Source: Ideonella sp. A 288 (lineage in GTDB: Bacteria > Pseudomonadota > Gammaproteobacteria > Burkholderiales > Burkholderiaceae_C). From it: a DNA stretch of 52,230 nucleotides. The translations under genes and the position numbers were made by a program. The notes below the pieces were generated by a model. That model made no database searches and had not been told where the DNA came from. It saw only the letters and a list, made by a program, of their open reading frames with translations. Shown one piece after another: positions 35,089 to 44,947 of this stretch. How positions within the stretch are numbered: the stretch's first letter is position 1; each line of letters starts with the position of its first letter. The stretch lies in the NCBI RefSeq assembly GCF_002198735.1, contig NZ_MWLO01000157.1, forward strand, positions 1 through 52,230. The letters run 5' to 3'.

Positions 35089-36651
35089 ATGCGCCAGAAC
35101 CTGCCAGTCAGCCAGCGCGAGTACCAGGTGCCGCCCGGCACGACGCTCGTGTCCTCCACCGACCTGAAGAGTCACATCACCTACTGCAACCCGGCCTTCA
35201 TCGAGGTCAGCGGGTACACGCGGGACGAGCTCGTCGGCCAGCCTCACAACATGATCCGCCACCCGGACATGCCGGCGGAGGCCTTTCGGGACATGTGGCA
35301 CACGCTGCAGTCAGGGCAGCCCTGGACCGCGCTGGTGAAGAACCGGCGCAAGTCCGGCGATCACTACTGGGTCAGGGCGAACGTCACGCCGGTGCTCGAC
35401 AACGGGCGCGTCACGGGCTACATGTCGGTGCGCACCAGCGTCACCCGCGACGAGGTGGCCGCTGCAGAAGCGCTTTATGCCCGAATGCGGGAGGAAGCCG
35501 CTGCAGGCCGCAGCGACGCCCGCCTGGTGGCTGGCGAGCTGCGGCACAGCGGCTGGCGCCATCGCCTGGCCGAAGCGTTCAGCCTGGGCTTCGGTGGGCG
35601 GTTGGCCGCCTTCGTCACGGCCAGTGCGATGTTGATCTCGGCGATCGTCGTGGTCGTCTCGGGTTTTGGGCTGGCGGCGCAGATCGTCGCAGCCACGATG
35701 GGCGGCCTGGCCTGCGGGTGGGTCGTGCGTCGCATGGCGGTCTCGCCCCTGCTGCAGGCCATCGAGGCGGTGAACCGCATGAGCGCGGGCGACCTGACGC
35801 AATCGATGCCAGCTGGCCGGCAGGACGAGATCGGGCGCCTCTCGCGCGGCCTCAACCAGCTGAACGTGAACCTGCAGGCGATCGTGGGCGACGTGCGCCG
35901 CGAGGTGGAAGGCATGACGCTGGCGTCGCGCGAGATCGCCAACGGCAACCACGACCTGGGCAACCGCACCGAATCGCAGGCCAGCAACCTGCAGCAGACG
36001 GCCGCCTCGCTCGAGCAGATCACCGGGACGATCCGCCAGACCGCGGACAACGCCCGCGTGGCCGCCGACCTGTCGCGGGAGGCCTCGGCGGTGGCCGAGC
36101 GCAGCGGCCAGGCCGCGCGCGACGTGGCCGGGCGCATGCACCAGATCCGCGATGCCTCGAACCGCATCGCCGAGATCATCGGCACCATCGATGGCATCTC
36201 CTTCCAGACCAACATCCTCGCCCTGAATGCGGCGGTGGAGGCCGCGCGGGCCGGCGAAGCCGGCCGTGGCTTCGCGGTCGTGGCGTCGGAGGTGCGCTCG
36301 CTGGCCCAGCGCACCACGCAGGCGGCGCAGGAGATCAAGACGCTCATCGCCGATTCGTCGGCCAAGGTGCAGGCTGGCAGTGAACTGGCCGACGCGACTG
36401 GCGTCACCACGGTCCAGACGCAGGAGGCCGTGCAACGCGTGCATGCGCTGATCGCCGAGATCAGCGCCGCCACGGGCGAGCAGTCGAAGGGCGTCGGGCA
36501 GATCAACGTGGCGGTGGCCGAACTGGACACCCTGACGCAGCAGAACGCGGCAATGGTGGAGGAACTCGCCGCCGCGGCTGGCTCGCTGACCGGCCAGGCC
36601 GAGGTGGTGTCCCAGGCGGTGCGCATCTTCCGGGCCAGCGCCGGGCGCTGA
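35089..36651 (+). CDS. PAS-domain methyl-accepting chemotaxis (Aer-like) receptor
   Basis: 520-residue chemoreceptor. An N-terminal cytoplasmic PAS domain (about residues 12-125, with [20 protein letters not shown] and [10 protein letters not shown], the Aer-type signature) is followed by a hydrophobic hairpin of two membrane segments (about 176-218) and no large periplasmic domain. A HAMP-like region follows ([11 protein letters not shown]), then the kinase-control hairpin with the tip sequence [20 protein letters not shown]. There is no CheR-binding pentapeptide at the end. By analogy with Aer it should sense redox or oxygen via a PAS cofactor and signal to CheA. No che genes are in the window. 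Start ATG 35089 chosen at the PAS N-terminus. Confidence 0.92.
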   Translation: MRQNLPVSQREYQVPPGTTLVSSTDLKSHITYCNPAFIEVSGYTRDELVGQPHNMIRHPDMPAEAFRDMWHTLQSGQPWTALVKNRRKSGDHYWVRANVTPVLDNGRVTGYMSVRTSVTRDEVAAAEALYARMREEAAAGRSDARLVAGELRHSGWRHRLAEAFSLGFGGRLAAFVTASAMLISAIVVVVSGFGLAAQIVAATMGGLACGWVVRRMAVSPLLQAIEAVNRMSAGDLTQSMPAGRQDEIGRLSRGLNQLNVNLQAIVGDVRREVEGMTLASREIANGNHDLGNRTESQASNLQQTAASLEQITGTIRQTADNARVAADLSREASAVAERSGQAARDVAGRMHQIRDASNRIAEIIGTIDGISFQTNILALNAAVEAARAGEAGRGFAVVASEVRSLAQRTTQAAQEIKTLIADSSAKVQAGSELADATGVTTVQTQEAVQRVHALIAEISAATGEQSKGVGQINVAVAELDTLTQQNAAMVEELAAAAGSLTGQAEVVSQAVRIFRASAGR

Positions 36652-36781
36652 CACAGCGAGCGCGAGGCGCCTCTGGCGCAGCGGTGGCCCGCGCTGCACC
36701 GCCGCGCTGCTCCGCACGGGTGGGGTGCCGGCTGGGTTCTACACTGCCGCACTGCAACAACACCCCTGACGGAGCACCCTC

Positions 36782-37630
36782 ATGAGCATCACCACCGTTG
36801 GCGTCGTCGGCGCCGGCACCATGGGCAACGGCATTGCGCAGGCCTGTGCGGTCTGTGGCATCCCTGTCGTGATGGTCGACATCAACGACGCCGCCGTGCA
36901 GCGCGGCCTGGCCACGGTCTCGGGCAGCCTGGATCGCCTGGTCAAGAAGGACAAACTGTCCGCCGCCGACAAGGACGCCGCACTGGCCCGCATTCGGGGC
37001 AGCACCCACTACGCCGACCTGTCGGCGGCGCAACTGGTCATCGAGGCCGCCACCGAAAGCGAACCGCTGAAGATCAAGATCCTCGGGCAGCTCGACGAGA
37101 TGCTGCCGGACGAGACGATCGTGGCCACCAACACCAGCTCGATCTCGATCACCAAGCTGGCCGCCGCCACGAAGCGGCCCGACCGCTTCATCGGCATGCA
37201 TTTCTTCAACCCGGTGCCGATGATGGCGCTGGTGGAGATCATCCGCGGCCTGCAGACCAGCGACGCGACGCACGACGCCGTCAGGGCGCTGGCGCTGGCG
37301 CTGGGCAAGACGCCCGTCACCGTGAAGAACGCACCGGGGTTCGTCGTCAACCGCATCCTGGTGCCGATGATCAACGAGGCGTTCTTCGTGCTGGCCGAGG
37401 GGCTGGCCACGCCTGAGGACATCGATGCCGGCATGAAGCTCGGCTGCAACCACCCGATTGGCCCGCTGGCCCTGGCCGACATGATCGGGCTGGACGTGTG
37501 TCTGGCCGTGATGAACGTGTACGTCGACGAATACAACGACTCGAAGTACCGCCCCTGCCCGCTGCTGAAGGAGATGGTCGCCGCGGGTTGGCTGGGTCGC
37601 AAGACGGGTCGCGGGGTCTACCGCTACTGA
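36782..37630 (+). CDS. 3-hydroxybutyryl-CoA (3-hydroxyacyl-CoA) dehydrogenase
   Basis: 282-residue NAD-dependent dehydrogenase of fatty-acid or butyrate metabolism. The Rossmann motif is VGVVGAGTMGNGIAQA (residues 6-21). The catalytic His is in IGMHFFNPVP and its partner Glu in ALVEIIRG. The C-terminal domain carries GFVVNRILVPMINEA and GCNHPIGPLALADMIGLD. Length equals that of monofunctional HBD/PaaH-type enzymes. It stands alone; the 130-nt gap upstream (36652-36781) holds a plain GGAG ribosome binding site and no clear promoter. Confidence 0.95.
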   Translation: MSITTVGVVGAGTMGNGIAQACAVCGIPVVMVDINDAAVQRGLATVSGSLDRLVKKDKLSAADKDAALARIRGSTHYADLSAAQLVIEAATESEPLKIKILGQLDEMLPDETIVATNTSSISITKLAAATKRPDRFIGMHFFNPVPMMALVEIIRGLQTSDATHDAVRALALALGKTPVTVKNAPGFVVNRILVPMINEAFFVLAEGLATPEDIDAGMKLGCNHPIGPLALADMIGLDVCLAVMNVYVDEYNDSKYRPCPLLKEMVAAGWLGRKTGRGVYRY

Positions 37631-37638
37631 CCGGTCGT

Positions 37639-37657
37639 CGCGGGCAGCTTGCCCGCG
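37639..37657. other. Stem-loop between convergent genes
   Basis: Perfect 8-bp stem CGCGGGCA / TGCCCGCG with a 3-nt loop, 8 nt after the dehydrogenase stop and 55 nt before the 3' end of the convergent kinase gene. No T-run on either strand. Likely a 3'-end stabiliser or a weak bidirectional terminator. Confidence 0.45.
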
Positions 37658-37712
37658 CGCGGCGGGCCAAGCGCCGCAGCAGGCCACCCGTCGCCGGTCG
37701 ATTGGCTGGGCA

Positions 37713-40700
37713 TCAGGTGGTCGTCCGCGCTTGCAGCCGCTCCAGTGCCTGCAGTGCCGCGCCGTGGTCGTGTGCGCGCACGGCACGTTCGAGGGTGCGC
37801 GCCGCCGCAGCGCCGAACGCATGGCGGATCAACGGGTCGACCTCGTTGTAGCGTTCTGCGGCCCGGTAGTCTCCGATCTCGAGCATCTGCCGCAAGGCCG
37901 CCAAGGCTTCGTTCAGGCGGACCAGGGCATCGGCGCCCACCTGGGGCTGCGGTGGCACGGACAGACGGGCCTCGATGGCCTGCACCAGGGTCATCAGGGC
38001 CTCCTGCAGGGCGGCGCCCTCGCCGGCGAGTTCGGCCGTGGCGGTGTCGTCGTCGTCCAGCCCGCGCAACGCCTTGTCGAGCGACCAGGCCAGGGCTTGC
38101 AGTTCGTTGGCGCCCACCGCGCCGCAGGCCCCGCGCAGGGCATGCACCAGCCGCTGCGCAGCCGCAGCCTCGCCGCGGGACAGGTGCAGCATCAGCGCCG
38201 GCAATCCGTCGCGATAGGTCTGGCAGAACTGCCGAAGCACCCGTTCGAGGATGTCGTCGCGACCGGGCACGTACAGCAAGGTCCCGCGCACCTGCAGACC
38301 CGCAATGCCGTCGAACCGGCTGTCGTCCGTGCCGCCGACCGGCAGGCGCGGCACGCCTGCGCCCGCCGGCGCCGCGGCCACCGACGGCTTGACCGGCACC
38401 CAACGGCCCAGGGTTTCGAAGAGCACCCGAATATCCACTGGCTTGGCGATGTGGTCGTTCATGCCCGCGGCGAGACAGGCCGCGCGGTCATCACCGAACG
38501 CATTGGCCGTCATCGCCACGATCGGCGTGTTGGCGTGCCTGGGCATGCGGCGCACCGCCGCTGCAGCCTGCAGGCCATCCACTTCCGGCATCTGAACGTC
38601 CATCAGAATCAAGTCGTACTCGCTGGCCCGGGCCCGCTCGATGGCCTCTCGCCCATCGACGGCCAGGTCGACGTTCAGGCCGGCGGCAGTGAGCACTTCG
38701 AGGGCCACCTCCTGGTTGATCAGGTTGTCCTCGGCCAGCAGCACGTGGACACCGCGGAAGCTGCGCCGCCGCGACCCTTCGGCCCGCCGCTCGACCGGCG
38801 GCGACGGGGCGACTGCCGCCCCGTCGGCCCGCAGCAGCGGTGCCAGTGCACGGCTCAGTTCGTCTGCCAGCAAGGGTTTGGGCAGCAGTGCGTCGATGCC
38901 GGCCTCGTGGGCGAGTTCTCGCAGCTGCGCGTCGTCCCCGATGGTCAGCAGTGCGAGCCGGGGGGTTGGTCCGCCCATCGCCAGGCGAAGCTGCCGCACG
39001 GCATCCAGGCGTTCGAGCGCGGGCATCGGCCAGTCGACCATCAGCAATGCATAGGGTCGTCGGGCCGCGCGGGCCTCGGCCAGGAACTCGGCCGCCTCGG
39101 CCGCCGAGGAAGCCGCATCGATGTGCACACCCAGGTGCCGCACCATGGCAACGATCGCCTCGCGGGCGTCGGCCAGGTCGTCGATGAGCAGCACCCGGGC
39201 CTCGGACGGCGATGCCGGTGGGCCCGCGGCATGCTGCTCCTCGGGCTCGAGCTCGAACCAGCCGGTGAGCCAGAATTCGCTGCCTTCGCCCACCCGACTG
39301 CTGACCCCGACCTCGCCCCCCATCAACTGCGCCAGTCGCCGGGTGATGGCCAGGCCCAGGCCGGTGCCGCCGAAACGGCGGGTCATGGTGCTGTCGGCTT
39401 GTTCGAAGACGCTGAACAGGCTGTCGAGCTTGTCCTTGGGGATGCCGATGCCGGTGTCACGCACCTCGAACCTCAGGCCGATGCGGCTGGCATCGCTGTG
39501 GAACTGCCTCACGCGCAGCACCACCGTGCCGCGTTCGGTGAACTTCACCGCGTTGGAGGCCAGGTTCAACAGGGCCTGCGACACCCGGGTCGGGTCGCCG
39601 CGCACGTGCCGCGGCAGTTCGGGGTCGGCGTCGACGACGAGTTCGAGCCCCTTCGCCCGCGCCCGCTCGCCCACCAGCACGCTGGTGCGGGACAGCACCG
39701 TGGCCAGACTGAACGCGGTGTGTTCGAGGCGCAGCTTGCCGGATTCGATCTTGGACAGGTCGAGCACGTCGTTGATGACATCGAGCAGGTGCTGGGCCGC
39801 CTGGGACACCTTGCCCAGTCGATCGGTCTGCACGGCATCGCGGCTGTCGCGCTGCATCAGGTGGGTCAGGCCGATGATGGCGTTCATCGGCGTGCGAATC
39901 TCGTGGCTGATGTTGGCCAGGAAGGCGCTCTTGGCGCGGTTGGCCGCCTCGGCACGGTCGCGCGCCTGCACCAGTTGCTCGTTGAGCGCCTGCAGGTCGT
40001 GCTCTGCCGACTTCATCACGGTGATGTCCGTGCCCAGCACGAAGTAGCCCCGCACCTCACCGGCCGACTGGTCCGGCACGAACTGCACCCACAGATGCAC
40101 CTTGCGGCCGTGCAGCATGCGCACGCGCTCGTACTGCTGTGGTTCACCCGCGAGCACCCGGATCACCCTGGCCTCGTTCTCCTCGTGCAGTTCGGCGCTG
40201 AGCAGTTCGCGCTGCGTGATCCGCCGCATCTCGTCCATGCTCATGCCGTAGAGGTCGAGATAGCCTGCGTTGGCATAGTGGCAGCGACCGTCCCGACCCC
40301 AGTACGACACGAAATTGGGCAGGTTGTCCGTGATGGATCTCAGGAACCGCTCGCTGTCCTCGCGGGCCCGCATGGCGTGCCTCAGTTCGCGTGTGCGATC
40401 GACCACCGCCTCTTCGAGCCCACGGCGGTACTGCTCGAGTTCCGCCTCGTCTCGCTTGCGGTCGGTGATGTCCTCCTCGATCGCGACGAAATGCGTCACC
40501 TGCCCGTCCGCCTGGCGAAGGGGCGTGATGCTCACGCGCTGGTCATAGGGCCTGCCATCCCGCCGCAACGACGCGAGTTCGCCCGACCACGACCGTGGGT
40601 CGGCGCGCAGGGATCGGAGCACCGCCTGCAATCCGCTGACTGCCGCATCGTCCCCGGGCGCGGCGGACTGCCCGCTGCCAGGCACGACGATCAATGGATC

Positions 40701-43700
40701 GATGCGACCGATGACGTCCTGTCGACTCCATCCGCTGATGCGCTCGAAGGCATCGTTGGCGTACTCGATGCGCCCGTCCAGGTCCATGATGACGATCGCC
40801 GCAGGGCTCTGCTCCACGGCGAGCGAGAGCTTGCGCAGCAGTTGCTCGGCGGCGTGGCGCTGCGTGATGTCGGTGCACGACACCACGGCTCCGGTGACCT
40901 GGCCGCCAATGCTGTCGATCACCGGCTCGGCGTTGACCAAGAGCCAGGTCATCGGCAAGCCCGGCGTGGCATTGCCGAGCACCACGTCGTGACAGGGCTC
41001 GCCGGTGGCCAGCGTGCGGGCCAGAGGCGTCTGCGACAGCCGCAGCGCCCGACCATCCTCGCCGACGATCGGCCACTCGTCCAACGAACTGCCGATGCCC
41101 CTGGCGATGGGGGCCATGTCGAGCCGCAGGATGCGTTCGGCCGCCCGATTGGCGCCGCGCATCAGCCCCGATCGATCGAACAGCAACACGCCCTCGCTGA
41201 GCGAATCGACCATCGACCTGTAACGCGCCTCGCTGGCGCGCAGGGCTTCGTCGGCATGATGACGGTCGGTCACGTCGGCATGGGCCACCACAGCGCCACC
41301 CGAGGTGCCGTGCAGCGGTGTCACGGTCATGCGGAACCAGCGCCGCGCGGCATCGCCCTGCCACGCAAACTCGACCGAATAGAGTTCCAGCCGACCGGCC
41401 ACCACCTCGCCAATGCCATGCGCAATGGCCGAACGGTCTGGCGTCGTCACATGTTCGGCCACCGCCCACACCTGGGCGTAGCCGGTGCCGACACCACAGC
41501 GCAGTGGATCGCGGTCGTTCGTCTGCCCGGCGAACCCCACGAAGCGCAGCCACGCCTCGTTGACCCGCACCACCGTCCCGGCGGCATCCAGCACGGCCAA
41601 CTGGTCGAGCACCGAGTTGCTGACGGCCACGACCAGCGCATTCAGCGACCGAAGGGCCTGTTCGGACTGCTTGCGCGCAGTCACGTCCCGGCAGATGCCG
41701 AAGATGAGGCGGCGGCCATCGAGCAGCACCCGGTTGATGTTGAGTTCGGCATCGATCACCGAGCCGTCCGGCCGCCGCCAATGCGATTCGAAGGTCTGCT
41801 GCTCGGGCTCGGTGCGTGTCGTGAACTCGAGCGCGCGCTCGCGGGGGTGGTCGATGTCCCAGTCCCAGAGGTGCAGGTCGCGGAGTTCGTCCAACTTCCG
41901 CCCGATGAGACGTGCAAAGCTTGCATTGGCTTCGACCAGTCGACCGTCGGCGTCGATGACGACGACACCGAAGTTCGACATGTCGAAGAAGAACCGCCGC
42001 CGCACACGCTCCTGCTCCTGCTCCTGTTCGAGTCGACGGCGGGGGGTGAGGTCTTGCAGCGCGCCGATCACGCGCAGCGGCCGACCCTGCCCGTCGCGCA
42101 CCAGCGCGGCCCGATCGGCCACCCACACTGCGGTGCCGTCGTGGCGCACGACGCGGTACTCCTGCGCAAACGGTTCACCCTCTTTCGCCGTGCGCTCGAG
42201 GGCCTGGACCACGCGCGCCCGGTCCTCCGGGTGAATGTGCTGCTCGGCTTCGGATTCGGGCAGTTCGATGGCCAGGCCGCTGGGGTCGCCACCGCCGACC
42301 AATTGCACCACTTCGGGCGACCAGCACACGATGGCGCGTTGCAGGTCCCAATCCCAGATGGCCAGCCCAGCGCTGGCCACGACCAGTTCGAGCCGCTGCC
42401 GGCTTTCCTGCGCCGCGCGATCGGCCGCACGGTGCGCAGTGACATCGCGCAGGATTGCGTAACTGCCGATCAACCGGCCTTGCGCATCGCGCAGCGGGCC
42501 GCGGACAGATTCGAGCACCTCGTTCCGTCCCCCGACCGTGACATGCTCTTCGAAGGTGGTGGCCTGCAGGGTTTGCAGCACCTGACGGTCGTGCGCCGCG
42601 ATCATCGCCGCCTGCTCGGGCGGGTAGACGATCTCCGGGCCCTTGCCAACCATCTCTTCGGGTCGATAGCCCGACTTGGCTGCCGAGACCCGGTTGTTGA
42701 TCAGGAAGCGCCCGTCGAGGTCCTTGGCCACGATGGCATCGGGGCTGCTGTCGACGACCGCCGCCAGCAGGGCCAACGATTGGATGCGCTCGCGTTGCTG
42801 TGACTGCTCCCGAAGGGCCGCGCCCAGAGCCAGGCTGGACTGCCGCTGCCGGTGTGCCGCGGCCAGCGCGAGCAGGGCGAGCAGGCCCATGCCACCCGTC
42901 ACGACGATGTCGCGGGCCAGGTGCTGCAGCACGACGGCTCGGTCCATCTGCGCCGTCATGACCCAACCGGTGTCAGCCACGGTGACCGAGGCGGCCAACA
43001 CGGGGCGCCCGCGATGGTCGATGGCGAAGCTCGCCTGGCCACGGCCCGCTGCCGGGTCTCGCAGCAGTGCCGGCCCTTGAACGGTGCTGTCGGCCAGCGG
43101 CACCCGAACCTGCTGCAACACCCGCGTGCTCTCATCCGGAGGTCCGATGCCGATGGCCGCATCCGCATCGGGCACCCAGAGCGTGAGGTCGACGTGGGCG
43201 CCGGCCATCTGTTCGTCGTCGGCCCAGCGCGACACGGTGGTCGAGACATCCACCGCCATCACCGCTGCCATGCGGGGCATCTGGCCAGGCACCGCCAACG
43301 GCACGATCAGCCACGGCTGCCAGGTGGAGGTGGCCACGCCGACGGCCATGCCGGCCAGCCCCGGCGCATCGGCCGCCAGGCGTTCGGCCAGCCGCACCGG
43401 CCACCGCGGCGCCGGACTGTAGAGAACGCCGGTGCCCAAGGTCCGGCCCTGGGCATCGACGAGCGCGCAGCCCGTGAAACGACGGCTGCGGCAGTAGTCC
43501 TGCAGATCGGCCGCCAGGGCGGCGAGCGCCGCCGGATCGCCGCTGCCCAGCCATCGCTCGACCCGCCGGGCCAGGGTCTCCTGACCCCTCAGGTAGGCCG
43601 CATCGTCCAGCCAGTCGGATCGTTGGCGCAGCATCTCCTCGGCGCGGTGGTGCGCCATGCGATGGAGGTGCACCGAATGCTGCTCCAGTTGGCGCGCGCC

Positions 43701-43805
43701 GGCGATCCACACCGCCACCACCACGCAGACCGCCATGGCCACGGCCAGCCAGCGGGGCGCACGGAAGTCCGGCGTCGGTGTTGGGGGAACGCGGTCGACG
43801 CTCAT
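37713..43805 (-). CDS. Giant tripartite hybrid sensor histidine kinase (about seven PAS, two REC, HPt)
   Basis: 2030-residue sensor kinase. Order by residue: membrane helix 17-36; periplasmic sensor about 37-293; helix about 294-316; then about seven PAS modules near 345-455, 455-590, 600-710, 715-850, 850-985, 990-1120 and 1135-1265, most ending in a D-[IV]-T motif; HisKA with phospho-His1301 (NISHEIRTPMNAIIG); HATPase with NLASNAVKF, DTGIGIP and GGTGLGLAI; REC1 with Asp1591; REC2 with Asp1736 (LILMDVQMPEVDG); HPt with His1888 (RLVHALRGACGAVGA). All phosphorelay residues are present. No output regulator lies beside it, so it is an orphan. Ligand unknown. Start chosen at 43805 (MSVDRVPPTPTP); an ATG at 43838 is possible. 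Confidence 0.93.
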   Translation of the reverse strand: MSVDRVPPTPTPDFRAPRWLAVAMAVCVVVAVWIAGARQLEQHSVHLHRMAHHRAEEMLRQRSDWLDDAAYLRGQETLARRVERWLGSGDPAALAALAADLQDYCRSRRFTGCALVDAQGRTLGTGVLYSPAPRWPVRLAERLAADAPGLAGMAVGVATSTWQPWLIVPLAVPGQMPRMAAVMAVDVSTTVSRWADDEQMAGAHVDLTLWVPDADAAIGIGPPDESTRVLQQVRVPLADSTVQGPALLRDPAAGRGQASFAIDHRGRPVLAASVTVADTGWVMTAQMDRAVVLQHLARDIVVTGGMGLLALLALAAAHRQRQSSLALGAALREQSQQRERIQSLALLAAVVDSSPDAIVAKDLDGRFLINNRVSAAKSGYRPEEMVGKGPEIVYPPEQAAMIAAHDRQVLQTLQATTFEEHVTVGGRNEVLESVRGPLRDAQGRLIGSYAILRDVTAHRAADRAAQESRQRLELVVASAGLAIWDWDLQRAIVCWSPEVVQLVGGGDPSGLAIELPESEAEQHIHPEDRARVVQALERTAKEGEPFAQEYRVVRHDGTAVWVADRAALVRDGQGRPLRVIGALQDLTPRRRLEQEQEQERVRRRFFFDMSNFGVVVIDADGRLVEANASFARLIGRKLDELRDLHLWDWDIDHPRERALEFTTRTEPEQQTFESHWRRPDGSVIDAELNINRVLLDGRRLIFGICRDVTARKQSEQALRSLNALVVAVSNSVLDQLAVLDAAGTVVRVNEAWLRFVGFAGQTNDRDPLRCGVGTGYAQVWAVAEHVTTPDRSAIAHGIGEVVAGRLELYSVEFAWQGDAARRWFRMTVTPLHGTSGGAVVAHADVTDRHHADEALRASEARYRSMVDSLSEGVLLFDRSGLMRGANRAAERILRLDMAPIARGIGSSLDEWPIVGEDGRALRLSQTPLARTLATGEPCHDVVLGNATPGLPMTWLLVNAEPVIDSIGGQVTGAVVSCTDITQRHAAEQLLRKLSLAVEQSPAAIVIMDLDGRIEYANDAFERISGWSRQDVIGRIDPLIVVPGSGQSAAPGDDAAVSGLQAVLRSLRADPRSWSGELASLRRDGRPYDQRVSITPLRQADGQVTHFVAIEEDITDRKRDEAELEQYRRGLEEAVVDRTRELRHAMRAREDSERFLRSITDNLPNFVSYWGRDGRCHYANAGYLDLYGMSMDEMRRITQRELLSAELHEENEARVIRVLAGEPQQYERVRMLHGRKVHLWVQFVPDQSAGEVRGYFVLGTDITVMKSAEHDLQALNEQLVQARDRAEAANRAKSAFLANISHEIRTPMNAIIGLTHLMQRDSRDAVQTDRLGKVSQAAQHLLDVINDVLDLSKIESGKLRLEHTAFSLATVLSRTSVLVGERARAKGLELVVDADPELPRHVRGDPTRVSQALLNLASNAVKFTERGTVVLRVRQFHSDASRIGLRFEVRDTGIGIPKDKLDSLFSVFEQADSTMTRRFGGTGLGLAITRRLAQLMGGEVGVSSRVGEGSEFWLTGWFELEPEEQHAAGPPASPSEARVLLIDDLADAREAIVAMVRHLGVHIDAASSAAEAAEFLAEARAARRPYALLMVDWPMPALERLDAVRQLRLAMGGPTPRLALLTIGDDAQLRELAHEAGIDALLPKPLLADELSRALAPLLRADGAAVAPSPPVERRAEGSRRRSFRGVHVLLAEDNLINQEVALEVLTAAGLNVDLAVDGREAIERARASEYDLILMDVQMPEVDGLQAAAAVRRMPRHANTPIVAMTANAFGDDRAACLAAGMNDHIAKPVDIRVLFETLGRWVPVKPSVAAAPAGAGVPRLPVGGTDDSRFDGIAGLQVRGTLLYVPGRDDILERVLRQFCQTYRDGLPALMLHLSRGEAAAAQRLVHALRGACGAVGANELQALAWSLDKALRGLDDDDTATAELAGEGAALQEALMTLVQAIEARLSVPPQPQVGADALVRLNEALAALRQMLEIGDYRAAERYNEVDPLIRHAFGAAAARTLERAVRAHDHGAALQALERLQARTTT

Positions 43806-43941
43806 GGCCACGGGCGGGGCCCCACAGGCGACGGGCATCGGGCCGACCTCGACCGCACGCCGCCGATGACCACCGTGAACACCCCCGGCTGCCATGGCGA
43901 TCCGCAGAGGCCCCGCACGGGCGGCAGGAGGGACTCGACAG

Positions 43942-43986
43942 ATGAAACGACAGGCTGGCGCGCAAACATCGGTGGCATGCAGGTGA
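43942..43986 (+). CDS. Possible 14-codon leader ORF
   Basis: ATG at 43942 follows a perfect AGGAGG (43926-43931) by 10 nt and encodes MKRQAGAQTSVACR before TGA. It lies in the 280-nt gap between the divergent kinase and the BtuF-like gene, 99 nt before the latter. It may be chance; nothing else in this gap (no B12 box) is recognisable. Confidence 0.2.
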   Translation: MKRQAGAQTSVACR

Positions 43987-44085
43987 GCGGCGTCCGCCGA
44001 CGCGGACCGATGCCCGGCCTTGTATCACGGCAGACACAGGCCGACCTCGGGGCAAGGCCGTTCGGGCGGGTGTCACACTTCAGGC

Positions 44086-44937
44086 ATGAGTGGCCTGCCC
44101 CATCGCATCGTCTGCCTGACCGAAGAGCCCACCGAGGTGCTTTACGCGCTGGGCGAATCCGACCGCATCGTGGGCATCTCCGGGTTCACCGTGAGGCCGG
44201 CCCGGGCCCGGCACGAGAAGCCGCGCGTCAGTGCGTTCACCAGCGCAAAGATCGACCGCATCCTCGATCTGCGGCCCGACCTGGCGATCGGCTTCTCCGA
44301 CATGCAGGCCGACGTGGCCGCGGCACTGATCCGCGCTGGCGTCGAGGTGTGGATCAGCAACCACCGATCGGTCGACGGCATCCTGGGCTACGTGCGGCGG
44401 CTGGGCGCGCTGGTGGGTTGCGCTGCCCGGGCCGACGCGTACGCGGCCGAACTGGCCGAGTCGATGGAGGCCGTGCGCCGGGCGGCTGCGGCCTGGCCTC
44501 GGCGGCCGCGCGTCTATTTCGAGGAATGGGACGAACCCGCCATCAGCGCCATCCAGTGGGTGAGCGAACTGATCGGCATCGCCGGCGGCGACGACATCTT
44601 CCCGCAGCGAGCCGCGGCGCCGCTGGGCCGCGACCGCATCGTGGCCGACCCGATGGAGGTGGTGCGCGCGGCGCCCGACCTGATCATCGGCTCGTGGTGT
44701 GGCAAGAAGTTCCGGCCCGAGCGCGTGGCGGCCCGGCCGGGCTGGGACACGATCCCGGCCGTGCGCGACGGCCGCCTTCACGAGATCAAGTCGCCGCTGA
44801 TCCTTCAGCCCGGCCCGGCCGCCTTGACCGAGGGCCTGCAGTCGCTGCACCGCCTGATCGGCGACTGGGTGCACGACGCACCGAACCTGGTCGACGGCAA
44901 GGTGCGTGGCCGCACGCTCGTCGACACCAGCCGCTGA
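44086..44937 (+). CDS. BtuF-like periplasmic-binding-fold protein without signal peptide
   Basis: 283-residue protein of the class III binding-protein family (BtuF/FhuD). It has RIVCLTEEPTEVLYALGESDR, the opening motif, and ILDLRPDLAIGFSD. There is no signal peptide or lipobox, so as written it would stay in the cytoplasm; related proteins in Burkholderiales are often annotated as cobalamin-binding proteins in this form. No ABC transporter genes are adjacent. The gamma-glutamyltransferase gene starts 10 nt after its stop, so they are probably co-transcribed. Ligand unproven. Confidence 0.75.
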   Translation: MSGLPHRIVCLTEEPTEVLYALGESDRIVGISGFTVRPARARHEKPRVSAFTSAKIDRILDLRPDLAIGFSDMQADVAAALIRAGVEVWISNHRSVDGILGYVRRLGALVGCAARADAYAAELAESMEAVRRAAAAWPRRPRVYFEEWDEPAISAIQWVSELIGIAGGDDIFPQRAAAPLGRDRIVADPMEVVRAAPDLIIGSWCGKKFRPERVAARPGWDTIPAVRDGRLHEIKSPLILQPGPAALTEGLQSLHRLIGDWVHDAPNLVDGKVRGRTLVDTSR

Positions 44938-44947
44938 AGGATTGGCC

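Noticed and set aside
37731-42803. Very long open frame (1690 codons) on the plus strand opposite the giant sensor kinase
   Set aside because: Its product is His/Gln/Arg-rich with no recognisable fold, as expected for the mirror frame of a GC-rich gene; the minus-strand kinase has clear domains.
43806-44085. Cobalamin riboswitch before the BtuF-like gene
   Set aside because: I looked for the B12 box and flanking helices and found no match on the plus strand.
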